Positions 11,040-23,080 of a stretch of 64,000 bases of DNA are shown one piece after another. How positions within the stretch are numbered: the stretch's first letter is position 1; the number at the start of each line of letters is the position of its first letter. The stretch covers positions 8,595,001 to 8,659,000 of the forward strand of contig NC_058198.1 of NCBI RefSeq assembly GCF_907165205.1. The letters run 5' to 3'. A program made the translations under genes and the position numbers. This DNA is from Coccinella septempunctata (lineage: Eukaryota; Arthropoda; Insecta; Coleoptera; Coccinellidae). The notes beneath the pieces are model-generated. The model worked only from the letters and a program-made list of their open reading frames with translations, ran no database searches and was not told where the DNA came from.

Positions 11040-14000
11040 ATGAAACTCCAGCGATCATAGGTTGCAGAGAGGATTTCTTCCACGAAAAACCCGATGACGT
11101 TAGATTCGTCTTTTACCCTATAGGCTTGGCATTGAGTACAGTATTTTTGGCTGCTACCCTAGCCTGTGGCTTCCTTTTACCTGCCTCCCATCATGTTCTC
11201 CATTGGAGATGCCAAACTAATTATGTTTTCTGCCTTCTGATCGGGTTTGCCGTACTTTGCTTGGTCCAGTTGCAAAGCACGACGCACCCAACTCTGTGCA
11301 CGATTTTTGGTAAGTTATTCTATATTTCCTTCTACTTTTGTTTCAGAGAAAATCTACTCTAAACACTTCGTCAAGTATCTAACCCATTCAACTTATAACC
11401 TCATAAGTCAGTTGAGATTGTTATTGTTATCAGATTTTGTTTATTGCCTCACTCTGTATATCTTTATTGAAAAACACCGCGACAGCAACCTTCAAGTATC
11501 GTTTATTGATAGGAAAATGCGAAGCTTGTGAACAATAAATACATCAGCATAGATGTCAGAGCGGAAATACATAAAATCCGAAATGATTGTAATAAAGTTG
11601 TCTGTAGCATAAATAAAACTGACAAAAAGAGTTATGTTCTTTAAGTAGGACAGCTGATTGTTCTGGATCTCTGAGATTTTGTTTACTTATTTTAGACAGG
11701 CTTCGATTGATTTCTGGGTGACGAAAATATTAATTGAAAAAGCCACAAGTGGTATTCATCTTGGGATAGGAAATGTTGAGAATCATAAGCACTGTATGAT
11801 TGTAAATCCCCAAAGTGGTGAGAATTTTCGGAAAATTAACTCCCAGGCATTCAAATAAGGATCGAGCAAATTGACATGACACCCTGTGCATAATTGTTTA
11901 CTTCCTCCTTGCTTGAATGTCTCAGTATGGCAGTTTAGGGAAGAAACTAGATGAATTTTAACCAAGAGGAAAATTGGCTTGAAATCGAGACTACTCGAGA
12001 TATTTTTTCTCTTTTTGCAAGAAATAGTCTGGCAACCATACTGTTTTGGAGTTGACACTTCCAAACACATTTGGACAATGCAACAATTTTCAGTACTATC
12101 TTCATGCAATAACCTGCAGGTTTAAATCACACAAAAAATAGAGAAATTATGTTAAATTTGGGACACTGTACAAAATGATAACATCTTGTGGTTTCTTCGT
12201 CAGGCTTCTAAGGATGTATTCATTACTTGTGGAATGCGATAGTTATTTATGAAATATTACATTCGATGGCGCAAAACAAAACAAATTATTAAATTTTGAC
12301 TCACCGTAGATGCTGATAGAATTCAGGTCATCACTAATTCTACAAGAACTTCAAAAAAGATAACAAAAACAATACATTGACAGAAAGTAGGACGGTGGGA
12401 CACAGATTTTTGAAATATGACTGTGATTTTGCACAATCTGTGATTCAATTCTTACAGACCAAAGAAAAAGGAAAACCTGAAATCCAATATTATTCCAGTC
12501 AGAAATCAAACGAATTCTTTGAATGGAAACGACAAATATGGATGTCATTTCGGCCATCTTCAATGATACAGGGTGTTTCTAATTCGCACATAGTATTTAT
12601 CATCTACAATAAATTTTCATATGGAAAATTAAGACCAATTAAGAAATCTTGATACAATTACAGAGTTACAGACTGCCCTTACATCAGTCACGTGCAAAAA
12701 ATTTCATAGTTCTAAACTCTCCTTTTGTAATGATATTGATTGAATGAGAAAAAAAGGTTTTTGCCGGATAATCAATCTCTTGAACCTTTCCAATCAGCTT
12801 GAAAAAACCTTGTTTGTTGTTTTCTTGTCTTGAATCAGCCACATACTTCTTCATGCAACTTGATTCATCATGATGAAACATTAGATTTGCTGAATAATAC
12901 AGAAATGAGGTGATCTCAATACAAGAAGATAAGAAAAAACGCTTTATCAAACAAAAGTAATCAAGAAGCAAGCACGTCGGTCAAAGCCTTTCGCTGTTTT
13001 GGTCATTTTTGTTTGCACACGTGGAGTTTCAAGATGACTACAGTCGTGACTTACTAGGAAAATACCTAAGATCATTGCACAAGATAAAGAAATCGAAAAA
13101 GATACTTGGAACAAAGGCTTGTGTAGGTACTGCTGAATCAGTTCGAAATAAGATATCGTTCCTATTTGCTAGAAACGATCCATCATTCACTAGGAAGCTT
13201 ATCGTGTCTTATTCATTAAGTTATACGATTAGTTGTAGATTTGAGTTCAGCCTCGAAGAAACCCACATTGAGTTAAAACAACCATATCGATTAATGAGTT
13301 AGGTGAAAATTAGGTGTTGAGTAGTATTTCCAATAACAAACCTTTCGAGTCGAAAGAAACAATCAAAAGCCCTTATTGCATGGGTGTTTAAATGGGCTGG
13401 TACCACAAACCCATATATGCATGATTTTCACTTGGAAATCTTAGGAAAACAGACGAGGAGGAAGTCTTCGGAGAGCTATAGATCGTTTTTATCTTAAATG
13501 GCAGGTCAATTACAATGCGATCTGTTTTTGACCGGATCAGAAGTCACCAAAATGATTGACTGGCTTGGTGCAGAGAACAGCTGAACTGGTGCCTTGAATA
13601 ATATTATCTTTAGTGATGAATCCAGATTCTGTTGACCATGCAAGTGTGAGAAGACTGCGTGGTGAAAGAAGAGATCCTAAATTTCTTGTGGAAAGGCATG
13701 TGCACCACACTGTCTGCATTACAGTATGAGGGGATGTTGCTTATGGAAGTAGATCACATTTAGTGTTCATTAGAGGCAACAAGACTTCACCAGAAAAGGG
13801 TGGGACCACATTTTCTGCCTTATATTTGGATGCTGTCCAAACTAACTTTTCTATTTGTTCATTTTGAAGACAATTCAGAGGATTTGTTGACTCGATTTCC
13901 CGATATTTCACCCATAGAAAATGTTTGGACCATTATGGGAAGAAGATTACTTAGTTTACCCTATCCTCCACAAACTCTAGCGTCGACAACAAGCGATACA

Positions 14001-17000
14001 AGTTGACTGTGTTTCTGATATGAGAAAGACATCCTGGATGTCCAACAGATTATTAAATTTTCCCTTTACACAACCATCACTGGGTGTTTTGTTTTTTATG
14101 CATAACTCTTCCAGGAAGTTTCCATTGCCATAATATGATTATGAATGGGTACCTATTGCATATTGTTCACTTCACTAGAATGAAAAATGTTACCACAATG
14201 TATTTTGAAGCAATCCTATACGTACTGTGTACCTTTTGCTACCTCAATATGCTTCCCAGATAGGTTCATAGGTTGCTGCATCTTGATCTAGAGCAGAGAA
14301 AAGTAATGAATGATGCTCGTACGTATTTGTTGCGTAGAATATAATTTTACGCTCCATTCAATCCTACTCGGGCCTGATGTAATATAGGTTATTCAAAAAT
14401 AGACAATATCTAGCCGAATATTAAAAACATATGTTCTGAATAAAATTAGCTGAGCCATGTGATTAAATTAATTGCCGAATGGAATCGATGAATGTGTATT
14501 CTTAGCGAAAAAATTCTGACATATGTGGCGCCAGGGTCTGCATATTTAGCTCGATCACTTTTTCGAGCTGGCCGCAAAAAATTCCAAAAATACAGCTTGT
14601 TTCGCGACCACTTGGCGCACATGGGATGCAGAACTATGGGAGGAAGCTTCTGTTCAAGAATGGATGAAATTTGTGCTATAGAATTTTTTTATCGAAACAT
14701 CTAGATCAGTAGTAAATGAAATTTCTTTTAGAAAACAGAAATTGCTTGTCAACATCAAGTGGAAAGTTATACTCAACAACGAAGATCATTTATTTCAAAT
14801 TATTTGTTATATTAAATACAGGGTGTCTATAAATAAATGCGAAGGTCTTTAGGATTCCTCGATGAAAATTAGCAGGGGCAGTTCATATAAATTTTTTTCC
14901 ATCAATCCCTTTCAAGATACAGTCTTTGGAAGGCGTTGACGAGTTGAAAATTTTTAATTTTTTTTACGGGTTCTTAACAGTCATAAAACTCTACTTAATA
15001 TGAAGCACTAAGTAGATGTTACTCACACAATTTTTTCGATCTCATAACTTCATTATTAAGGGTTGAAAACCTCCCATGATTTTCCTTCAAAAATTCTTTT
15101 CGTGGGTAAGATTTACGACAAATAAAATGCTCTTATGGTTTCCCATTCTGGAGAAGAAAGTCTATTGCAAAATTTAGATACACTCGATACTTTGCTCAGA
15201 ATAAATCGAAACTTACAAGCAATTCTGATCAGTTTTCATTACATTTCATCGTATAAGTGTTCCATAGAATGAAGTATACTAAAGTATTGTCTGGTTGCTA
15301 ATTCCAACACCTAACAATAAATTGTGTGAGAAATATCTACTTTTATGACTCAGTGGTTTTTAGTACCTACCCGTAGAAAAAATTGAAAATTCGTCAAAAA
15401 ATTTTTAAGGCTGTATCTTGAAAGGGAAGTCGATTTCGAAAAAAAATTATATGAACTACCCCTACTAATTTTCAACGAGGAATCATGTCTTGAAGTCCTT
15501 CTCATTTATTTACAGACACCCTTTAAATTGGGATATAAAAATGAACTTAAGCATCGATCCATCATCAAAATATTTTCTTGAATTCAGTGATTCGTACAAA
15601 AGCTTCAACTTTCGAGAAGAAAGAGGCAAGAAAAATATAATAAATCCAGAATATTTTTTTCAGCTGTGACAATACATTTCTTCATTCTGTCGGCATTCTT
15701 CTGGCTCAACACAATGTGCTTCAACATCTGGTGGACGTTCAGGTAAGTCAAATTCTCACTGCAAGCTGGATTTCTTTACTGATTTTGGTCGTTTTCAGGG
15801 ATCTTCGACCACAAAGCATCGAAAAAAGCCAGGAGAGATGTAGGTTGAGACTGTACAAGCTTTATGCTTGGGGTATACCCTTCGTGATAGCAGGAATCGG
15901 TGTCATACTAGATTCACTCCCTGATAACGATCTGATCAAACCACGCTTTGGCGAGAATAAATGCTGGTTCGGAAGTGAGTACCCATTTTTTCCTTGTTTA
16001 GTTCAGCCTTTAAACTTGCTTGAGTAATTTAAAAAAAAAATACATTTATCGAACACGAGTTTAATCGATTTTTTCAACTCATACATAACCTTTATGGAAA
16101 AATTGATATTTTTGAAGGTATTTTCGAAAAATTGCAGAAATTACTATAAAAAAATATCACAGTTCAATAAGGCGAATATTTTTTTCGAATTTCATTCAAA
16201 TCGCACAATAGCTAAGGATGTGTAAGCACTCTGCAGATAATCGAACCAAAAATATTTACAAAATTGATCATTTGTGTGACTAGTTATAAAAGGTGTCGTG
16301 TGTAAATTGGAATATCCTATTTATAAAATGATGATTCATATAAATCGTGAGCCATTGAACCTGAAAATTATAAAAAGTGATGGCATCCGCTATAACTCCG
16401 AAACCGATAAGAGTTTCATCAATAAAAAAATTCAAGAATAAAGTTTATCAGTGTTTGTCCCTCAGGTAAAGAGTTATCTGAAAATATTTGCCTCTGAAAG
16501 GGAAGATAACAGGCTCCAACTTCCTGTGATGATCTTAATTCCACATGCAGACGGTAAATAAAATAGGCGTCTGGCATTTTCAACTACGGGTGGCCACAGT
16601 TTTCTTGTTATATCTTCACAGTACACTCCGATTTCATATAACAACGATAAGAATGTCTTCTGATACGTTTATCTGAATTTATTTATCGATTATATTTATT
16701 TGGGGGACGTTGCAGCAAATAATTTCCAGAACGGTGTATTGAAAGATTATAGTAATCCAAAGAGACTGAGAGATTGTAGTATGGACTACAAAAAATGATA
16801 AGAAATTGTCCTCAATAGCAGATATCAAATACCCACTACTGAAACGTATTAATGGGCCTTTCAACTCTGAAGAAAGAACTTTTTATTTCCTAGGTCTTTT
16901 ATTTTGAACTACCCTTTTCAATTCATATTTCAGAGTATTTGAAAATGATTTTATATTGTTCTATTCCCATATTTTAAAATGAGTCGATCTGAGTCAAGCC

Positions 17001-17939
17001 ATTTTTTACCAATTTGATTATGACTGTATGACGTATTTTTTCATTCATTTCATATGAATGTTTTCCTGTGTTCCACTCCTCAACTTTTGTGGAACATTTA
17101 AATGATTATACACAGAAACCCATATTTCCAATTTTTTCTGCAGGTGAAAGAGAAAAGCTTCCTTTTTTCAACGGTCCCATAGGCTTACTTCTAACAATAA
17201 ACCTGGTTCTGTTCATACTCACTGCCAAGGAACTCACTTGCGGTCTGTGGAAAAGAGAATTGGTAAAGTCAACAACTGAAAGGTAATGACTGTTTAAATT
17301 TACAATTTACCCAGTACTAAAGTTTTTTTTTTCAGAGCTGCTCTGGGAAGGGTCTGTATGAAACTTGTAATAGTTATGGGTGTGACATGGATAACAGATG
17401 TCCTCTCTGATGCAGTAGGTGGCCCTCAAGAGATATGGTACCTATTCGACGTTTTCAACAGTCTTCAGGGTGTATTTATTTTCATAGTGATCGGCTGTCA
17501 ACCACAGGTACATTAATTTTTTAGGTTTTCGTATATTACACCGTATATGTTTTCAAATATGAACTTTTCAAGTCTCATGACGAAATATTTATCTAGCATT
17601 CGGATTTTAGACCAGCCTGCACAAAGCACTACCATCAACGTTGCTTTCTATGTGTATTGTAACTCTATACGACTTCATTTTCATTGCAATTTTCCTGATA
17701 TTCCAAATTTTTCGCTACAATGTTATCTAGTCAGGAGTTCAGGAGATAATTCAAAATGATTTCAGGTGCTGAGTGCTGTGAAAAGGCTATGGTGTTTCAG
17801 GGACCACCATGAGAATGGTACTGCCGGTACTTCGAATCACCATTCATCCACCTTCCAAGGAATACAATCTACAGGAGACACGATGACCAATAGCATCACG
17901 AACACAACGAAATCTACCCCTGTGGAAACCATTTGTTGA
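11040..17939 (+). CDS. Methuselah-like GPCR, C-terminal six exons (partial)
   Basis: Class B (secretin-like) seven-helix receptor of the arthropod Methuselah family at the plasma membrane; the ligand is unknown. Exons I can join in frame: 11040-11309, 15664-15742, 15799-15974, 17144-17282, 17336-17507 and 17766-17939, all with AG/GT borders; they total 335 codons plus TGA. The first exon enters with two bases of a split codon, so N-terminal coding exons lie further 5' and were not found here. The sequence covers the end of the ectodomain (CREDFFHEKPDDVRF), then TM1 (FYPIGLALSTVFLAAT), the HVLHWRCQTNYV loop typical of Mth-like receptors, TM3 (AFFWLNTMCFNIWWTFR), the long CWFG extracellular loop 2, and TM7 (FIFIVIGCQPQVL). 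The Ser/Thr/Asn-rich tail ends ETIC. The HxxHWRCQ loop recalls Mthl1, but the exact paralogue is not settled. It is convergent with CLN3. Confidence 0.85.
13500..14010 (+). pseudogene. Tc1-like transposase relic
   Basis: Degenerate DDE transposase of the Tc1 group. Shifting frames, one can read IIFSDESRFC (first catalytic Asp, FSDESRF motif), then the rest of the catalytic core with several stops, and finally FPDISPIENVWTIMGRRLLS (13895-13955), which matches the Tc1 signature SPDLNPIEHVWDxLGRR with the third acidic residue. PYPPQTLA follows, as is usual in this group. The Asp-containing QQDNARPH block is degraded. Ends of the element were not identified. Confidence 0.8.
14821..15521. repeat. 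Long-hairpin MITE, about 700 bp
   Basis: The left end GGGTGTCTATAAATAAATG is inverted at the right as CATTTATTTACAGACACCC (allowing mismatches). The match extends inward over about 250 bp per arm: GAAAATTAGCAGGGGCAGTT against AACTACCCCTACTAATTTTC, TTTCAAGATACAG against CTGTATCTTGAAA, and AGTCATAAAA near the centre. Gaps are present in both arms. No ORF is apparent. Such fold-back structure is typical of Tc1/mariner-derived MITEs in insects. It lies in the receptor intron and would form a large hairpin in pre-mRNA. Confidence 0.8.
15975..17143 (+). other. Intron of the Mth-like receptor
   Basis: Donor GTGAGTACC at 15975, acceptor TTCTGCAG ending at 17143. AT-rich, with no ORF or repeat that I recognise. 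Confidence 0.7.
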
Positions 17940-18194
17940 GTCTGAATATGTTGAAAAGCATTTATTTATTTATTTATTGTCATTAGTATTTTTGTACCAT
18001 AAATTTGCTTCATCAACGTAAGGTTATTTATGTTCCTGATGGAACGTTATCGAAAAAATTGTGAAAAGAACATATATGTACGATGTTCGTAACTGAATTT
18101 AGTGATACCCGCTCTGTGAATGTATTATTAGTGCTATGTTTAGGATTATGACGTTTTTATTTTATTTATTTGTACAAATAATCGGAAACCATGA

Positions 18195-18200
18195 AATAAA
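18195..18200 (+). terminator. Poly(A) signal of the Mth-like receptor
   Basis: AATAAA 256 bases after the TGA stop, in the context CCATGAAATAAAGATG. It is the first canonical hexamer downstream of the stop. Confidence 0.6.
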
Positions 18201-18456
18201 GATGTTACCAATTATATTGTGCTGAATATCATCCATAAATCCCTTTGCCTAATTCATCATTAGCTCACAGGTGCTATCTGTTCTCTATTTTTCTCTCACT
18301 TGTGAGAATTTTCAAAAAAAAATACCTATTTCATCTTTTATCTCTCTTACATTGAGATAGTTTGATGTAGGGGGAAGCAAATGCTTTCTATCTGCGAACA
18401 GCTTTGACTCGCTTCAGAGATAAGTTCGAAAATATATCAGAGAGGGATATGGTCAT

Positions 18457-18462
18457 TTTATT
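18457..18462 (-). terminator. Candidate poly(A) signal of CLN3
   Basis: TTTATT on the plus strand, that is AATAAA on the minus strand, about 424 bases beyond the CLN3 stop. The 3' ends of CLN3 and the receptor would then be about 250 bases apart. Confidence 0.4.
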
Positions 18463-18885
18463 CGAAATTTAAATGCATCTAGGAAAAATAAATTATATTT
18501 CAAAATAGAAATATTCTTAACTTGAACATTGTATATAATGTTTGCGCCATATAAATATGACTCGATCTCTCAAAAATAATATATTTAACAATGAATCTAT
18601 AAAAATAATTATTCTTTGGGTTTAAAACATCATAAACCGATCCATGGGAATTCAAAGGATGCTGAACTACTGTCCAGTCGATCCTTTTCTCGATGAATAT
18701 GCATCAGTTAAAATATATTCACTGAGTAATCTCAGTCTTCATATCGTCACTTAAAACTAAATGAATGGAACTTTAGAATACGTCATTATAAAAATTATAT
18801 AAATTAAACTCAATTGAAGTAATTGAAAGATTAAAAACAACTCAACGTGAAAGAAACATTGCTGAAATATAATACTGAGATATCA

Positions 18886-21653
18886 CTATGCACCGTTTGG
18901 AAGAGGCATATCACAGATTTTGTTGTGAGCGAATATTGAAATAACTCCAGCAATACTGATCCCTATGCTGTCTGCGAATGATGTAGCTGCTAAGGAAAAT
19001 TGTTTGTCTTCCTCTTTCGACTGTAAATGAAGAGAAATTATTACTAATCATTCAGAACATTTGACTGAATAATAAAATTAATCTCATCAAATAGAAGTCT
19101 CTAGATTTAAAACTCAAAATTTCCCTTTCATACCTCTGAAGAGACTCTATAAAAAGTGTTGACATATGCTGCTCCTCCCAATAGTCCTTCCCACAAAGTG
19201 AGCATCAGAATGATCCAAAAGTGAGGAATGTAATAATAAATAGCTTCTGTTGTGAATACTGCAACATTCAAAAGCTGGAGTAGGGAGAAGATCCATATAT
19301 GTCTAACATGGAAGAGATTCACTGATGATCTGGATAAAAACACACCGATCTGATAATCCACCTGAAGCCAATGGTATTGTTTATCTGGATCCACGAAATC
19401 GTTCTTTATTTTGATCAGCTCAAACTGAAAAAAATTAATTATCTCGTGTAGTGTTCAAATCTGCACTTGGGAAAAACCAACTTACAGTTCCTTGATTTAT
19501 GAAATACTCAAACAAGTACACAGTACTCAAGGGTACAATGAATTTCATCAAACTGGGCACTTTTCTTATTTTATTGAAGAAGGTGGCCACAGGACTGTCC
19601 ACTTCCTCAGAGTTAACCCTTTTTTGGATTTCCACCAATTTCTTATCTTCATCAGCAGGCCTGGGGAGGATTACCCAGAACCTGAAATCACGGGGTAGAA
19701 AGAAATACACGAAATGGGGCAAAACACTTACGAAATGCCCATAGTTATCGGTACGAGTAGCATTATCAATAACGTGTTCTTCATTCCGAATGTGTTCAAA
19801 ATGGTGTACGTGCCAGCACCAATAACTCCAGCACCTCCTGTACCTGAACTCCAGGTAGATACGACGTTCCTAGAAATTTCATTCGTAAAATGCATACAAT
19901 TGATCAAAATAGCAACACTCAATGAAAGGTAATTGTTGAAATTATCAGAGTAGAATGGTAGATTGTATATTTTAATGGGGTTGTACTGCGACCTCGAAAT
20001 CTTTTCTGTCCACCATCAGGGCTGTTTTTGCCACTACTTGGTCTGTAGCTCCCGCTCCATATCCAGGGCTCTGATAAACCACAGTATTTTTTTATTGTGC
20101 AAAGCATTCTTAGCATTGGCTTGCAATGGCCAGACATTCCATCACCAGGATATCTACAGCCTCATCCTCCTCCCCACAGAATTTGCACTGGTGTGTTTCT
20201 GCTGGACCCATTCTGATAAGGCGCTTCTTGAAGGGGCAATTCCTGTGGCATATTCTTACAAAGATCCAGATACTCCTCAGAAAGAAAGTCTTCAAATGCC
20301 AAAGAAACTTTTTGAAATGATTCTTCAGCTGAAGATTTCGCCAGAATGTTTTTATTTCGGCCTGGCCCTTCTCTTGTCAATGAAAGGAGTTTGGTATCCT
20401 CTTCTGGCTAGTGTACTACAAGTACTGGGATGTATTTGGTCAGAGAGCAGCAGGCTCTCTGATTCCTAACTCATTGATCACCTTCCCTAAATATTCTTAG
20501 AATGGCCTCATGAGCTGATACATTTATCACAAGATGAAGAGGTGAGATTTCTGATGATCTCCAGTGTCCTAGTTCGGCACATACTTATAACTCCAATGAT
20601 GGAAACAAAGAATAGTCCTTGTATTCTATCGACAGTTTTTCTCATACTGTTCTGACTTGCCTTGGCTCCCATAAGTGATCATTGGTCTAACAATCATGAA
20701 ATAAACTAATCGTATTTTTGGGTTGCATCCCTAAGTTTCACCAGCTGGACTTCTGCATACCATCAAAACCTTTATTGCTTTATTGGTAGCAGCGTCTCCG
20801 AAATGCTCATTGCACAGAAGCTTGCTATCTAGGATTAGGTATCCCCAGATAATCTTATATGAGAGAGGTATTTCAGATAAGGGAGTTTTTCCAGGTAAAC
20901 GGTCAGTATGGGTCAATGAAATGAATAATTAAAATTTGAAAGGCTCAACTTACTTGTCGTAGAATGCACTGTATTGTAGAAAGGTCACTTCTCCAAGTCC
21001 TGAACAGAAAGATGTCAACACAACCCCCGTTATAGACATCGTTATATTCTCGCTGAAGGCAACCATAAGAAAACCAGCACAAGCTACTACTATACACAGG
21101 GCTACTCGTACACTAGAAAAATGTTAACGATCAACTTTTGCGTTCTGCGCATTCCACCCAATTTCTATCTGGTAGTACTTACTGAACGAAAAATGGTATA
21201 AATGGGGCTAACAGTTTGACGATCAATGCTGGAAGGATGTCAGCTAACAAAATAGCTCCGGTGGACAAATAGACACAGTCCCTCGGACCTTTCTTTTCAT
21301 CCTGCAAGAGAAATAATCGATTTTCCAAAAATAAACAACCCATGTTGGTTGAAATATCTCCACGAATGGAATTGCATGACAAAAAGACAGTCTAAGGCTA
21401 ATTTCATGATCGCAAAATAATAAGAGAGACGAAAAGTTCATTTTTGGTCAACTGATTTGTATTACAGACTACGTACATGACTATCAGAGTGGCTCTTGAT
21501 AATGTCATCTGCTGCTGTGAGCATCACAACATAGCCGAAATTGTTGCAGAGTCCAAGGATCCAGTAGGCGGACAGACCTCTCCATTGTGTTGATTTCTTT
21601 TTTAGGGGAGTCACTTCGTCCACGAGCTCTGTCCGACTGCGGAAATCCGACAT
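18886..21653 (-). CDS. CLN3: CLN3 / battenin, lysosomal membrane protein
   Basis: Orthologue of the human Batten disease protein, a multi-pass membrane protein of lysosomes and late endosomes linked in recent work to glycerophosphodiester handling. Seven exons join in one frame: 21653-21477, 21301-21183, 21112-20954, 19869-19732, 19681-19486, 19424-19134 and 19020-18886, all with GT-AG introns; 404 aa (human 438). Family landmarks: YWILGLCNNFGYVVMLTAA (first helix), GLGEVTFLQYSAFY, and TWSSGTGGAGVIGAGTY (the most conserved CLN3 block). Further on come YLFEYFINQGT, VFLSRSSV and WEGLLGGAAYVNTF. The start ATG at 21653 gives a short polar N-terminus before TM1, as in the family. The C-terminus ends PLPNGA and lacks the CaaX prenylation box of the vertebrate protein. 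The 19682-19731 intron is only 50 bases. Intron 3 is filled by a retroelement remnant. Confidence 0.95.
19965..20935 (-). mobile_element. Non-LTR retroelement 3' fragment in a CLN3 intron
   Basis: Nearly all of the 1084-base CLN3 intron 3 (19870-20953) is this fragment, in the same orientation as the gene. Reading on the minus strand with frame changes: IIWGYLILDSKLLCNEHF (thumb region, cf. the VKYLGVxLDxKL motif of jockey/R1-type reverse transcriptases), NKAIKVLMVCRSPAG, then a SLMGAKASQNSMRKTVDRIQ block with stops. At the 3' end is a zinc-ribbon tail, MGPAETHQCKFCGEEDE (near 20207-20157). Related copies lie at 21.8-22.56, 37.6-38.44 and 51.9-52.4 kb. Many stops; dead. Confidence 0.8.
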
Positions 21654-21779
21654 TGTACCTGAGGAAAAGAAAAATTCGTTGCATTTATAATATCATTGAT
21701 GAAAGAACTATATTCGGTTTTGTAGCATTGCTTAGGGGAAGTAATACCTTGGATTGTGTCTGGAAATGATCGAAGAGAC
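21654..21779 (-). promoter_or_regulatory. Short 5' flank of CLN3
   Basis: Only about 130 bases separate the CLN3 start codon from the beginning of a retroelement fragment. No TATA box or initiator is clear. The real transcription start could lie further upstream through a non-coding first exon. Confidence 0.25.
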
Positions 21780-22560
21780 AAAGGATGGTGGTTGAACTAG
21801 AAATAAGCCACAACCAGCAGTCCTATCTTAAATTACGAACTAGGTCAGTTGAATGAAGAAACTTAACAGTGCAATGACATATAGGCAAGAACAACAAGGT
21901 CTCTTTAATCTGGCTTTCAGGGCACTTTGGAATCAAAGGAAACGAGACAGCCAACAAACTCGCCAGAACAAATACACAAACGCCACTTACTGGCCCAGAG
22001 CCAGAGTATAGGAAAATACACCTAAAAGAAAGAGTTTCTGGAGAAGGAAGAACCCAAAACATAAACACTCTGGAGTAATCTTCCAGAAATGGATAATTTC
22101 ATAAAGTTCCTTCGGGATTTTGAAACTGCAAGATCCAAGAAGTATTTGGATCTGAGTAAGAATAAGTTACGTCCCTCACAGGCTTCCTCACAGGACATTG
22201 TAGCCTTAGAATAGAAAAGCCTCAGATATGTAGATGTAGATAGAAACAAGTAACAAGGGTCTCAATCGCCTATTTGTAGATGTGGATGTAGATTCTGTGG
22301 AGAAGAGGAGGAAACTCCTTTCACTTGGTTACACAATGCCTCGCCATTGCAAGCCTGTGCAAGGAATGTCTTGAACGAGGAAATTATAGGAGGAATGAGG
22401 ACTTAGCCTCTTTGAAGACCTTTAAGATACTGGAGTTCATTGGAGCTCTGGAGCTGGAGCTGTAGATGACGCAGTTATCAGAAGAGCTCTGATGGGGGCA
22501 CAATAGCAATAGACCTTAAGGTGGCAGTTAAATGTAACCTCCTTACCAAACTATAAACTA
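21780..22560 (+). mobile_element. Non-LTR retroelement 3' fragment (RNase H plus zinc ribbon)
   Basis: Plus-strand fragment of the same family. VSLIWLSGHFGIKGNE (near 21903-21950) is the RNase H signature LIWVPGHSGIxGNExAD; the Asp that should follow is Asn here (NETANKLAR). After a region with stops, CRFCGEEEETPFTWL (near 22290) is the C-terminal zinc-ribbon motif. The tail shares AGAGCTCTGATGGGGGC and AGACCTTAAGG with the 37.8-kb copy. It lies directly upstream of CLN3, divergent to it. Confidence 0.8.
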
Positions 22561-22726
22561 GTCTTCAATTGGGAGTTGGGTGAGTAATTACAAGATTAAA
22601 TCATGAATTAGTTAAAGCAGTTTTTGGTGAAGATTCACAAGGTATTACTTTCCCTTATTTATTCACTCTTCAGCGTGCTTTGGAGATTTGCGTGGTAAGT
22701 TTTATAGTGAGGGTACGCCATATTTA

Positions 22727-22945
22727 TAGAGGGTGTCCATAATGGATGGATAATGGTTTTGGAATACTTCAACTTGAATGATGTTCGTGTACTTGCTCTC
22801 AATTCTTCAATATCTTGAGGCTGTGTGTTATAAAACACAACCCAGTTTGAATGACCCCCAGAGGAAAAAATCTGAAGGTGTCCAGTCTGAGGATCATGGT
22901 GGCCATTTAATTGGCCCTCTTCTACCAATCCATGGAATTAATGGT
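22727..22945 (-). pseudogene. DDE transposase tail, copy A
   Basis: On the minus strand, allowing one frame choice, the sequence reads PWIGRRGPIKWPP, then WTPSDFFLWGSFKLG. This matches the C-terminal signature RWIGRGGPxxWPPRSPDLTPLDFFLWG of a DDE transposase family widespread in insects, distantly mariner-like. Downstream, TQPQDIEELRAS matches the usual PxxIEELKxRI segment. The left border GGGTGTCC at about 22727 may be the element end. Confidence 0.7.
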
Positions 22946-23080
22946 AGAAGACTACTTGATACCTTTAGATTTTCTCCTCTGGGGACATTCGAAGTTGGTT
23001 GTGTATGAATCACAGCCTCTAGATGTAGAAGAATTGAAAGTCAGAATACGTACAGCATTCAGAGAAAATCAAGTTTAAGT
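22946..23080 (+). pseudogene. DDE transposase tail, copy B (opposite strand)
   Basis: A second copy of the same C-terminal segment on the plus strand: YLIPLDFLLWGHSKLVVYES, then QPLDVEELKVRIRTAFREN and a stop (TAA near 23078). It faces copy A head to head, with the TPLDFFLWG blocks on either side of about 22945. Upstream catalytic parts are absent from both copies. Confidence 0.7.

Larger units (their letters stand above)
11310..15663 (+). other. Large intron of the Mth-like receptor, with transposon relics
   Basis: The donor GTAAGTTATTC is at 11310 and the acceptor TTTTTTTCAG ends at 15663. The intron holds a Tc1-like transposase relic (13500-14010) and a long-hairpin MITE (14821-15521). 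Smaller ORFs at 11247-11531, 12377-12652, 13009-13302 and 14492-14704 have no recognisable domain. A lone terminus-like ATACAGGGTGTTTC is present near 12568 without a visible partner. Confidence 0.75.

Noticed and set aside
19492..20469. Plus-strand ORFs up to 168 codons opposite CLN3 and its intron
   Set aside because: They are shadows of the CLN3 exons or of the retroelement fragment on the minus strand.
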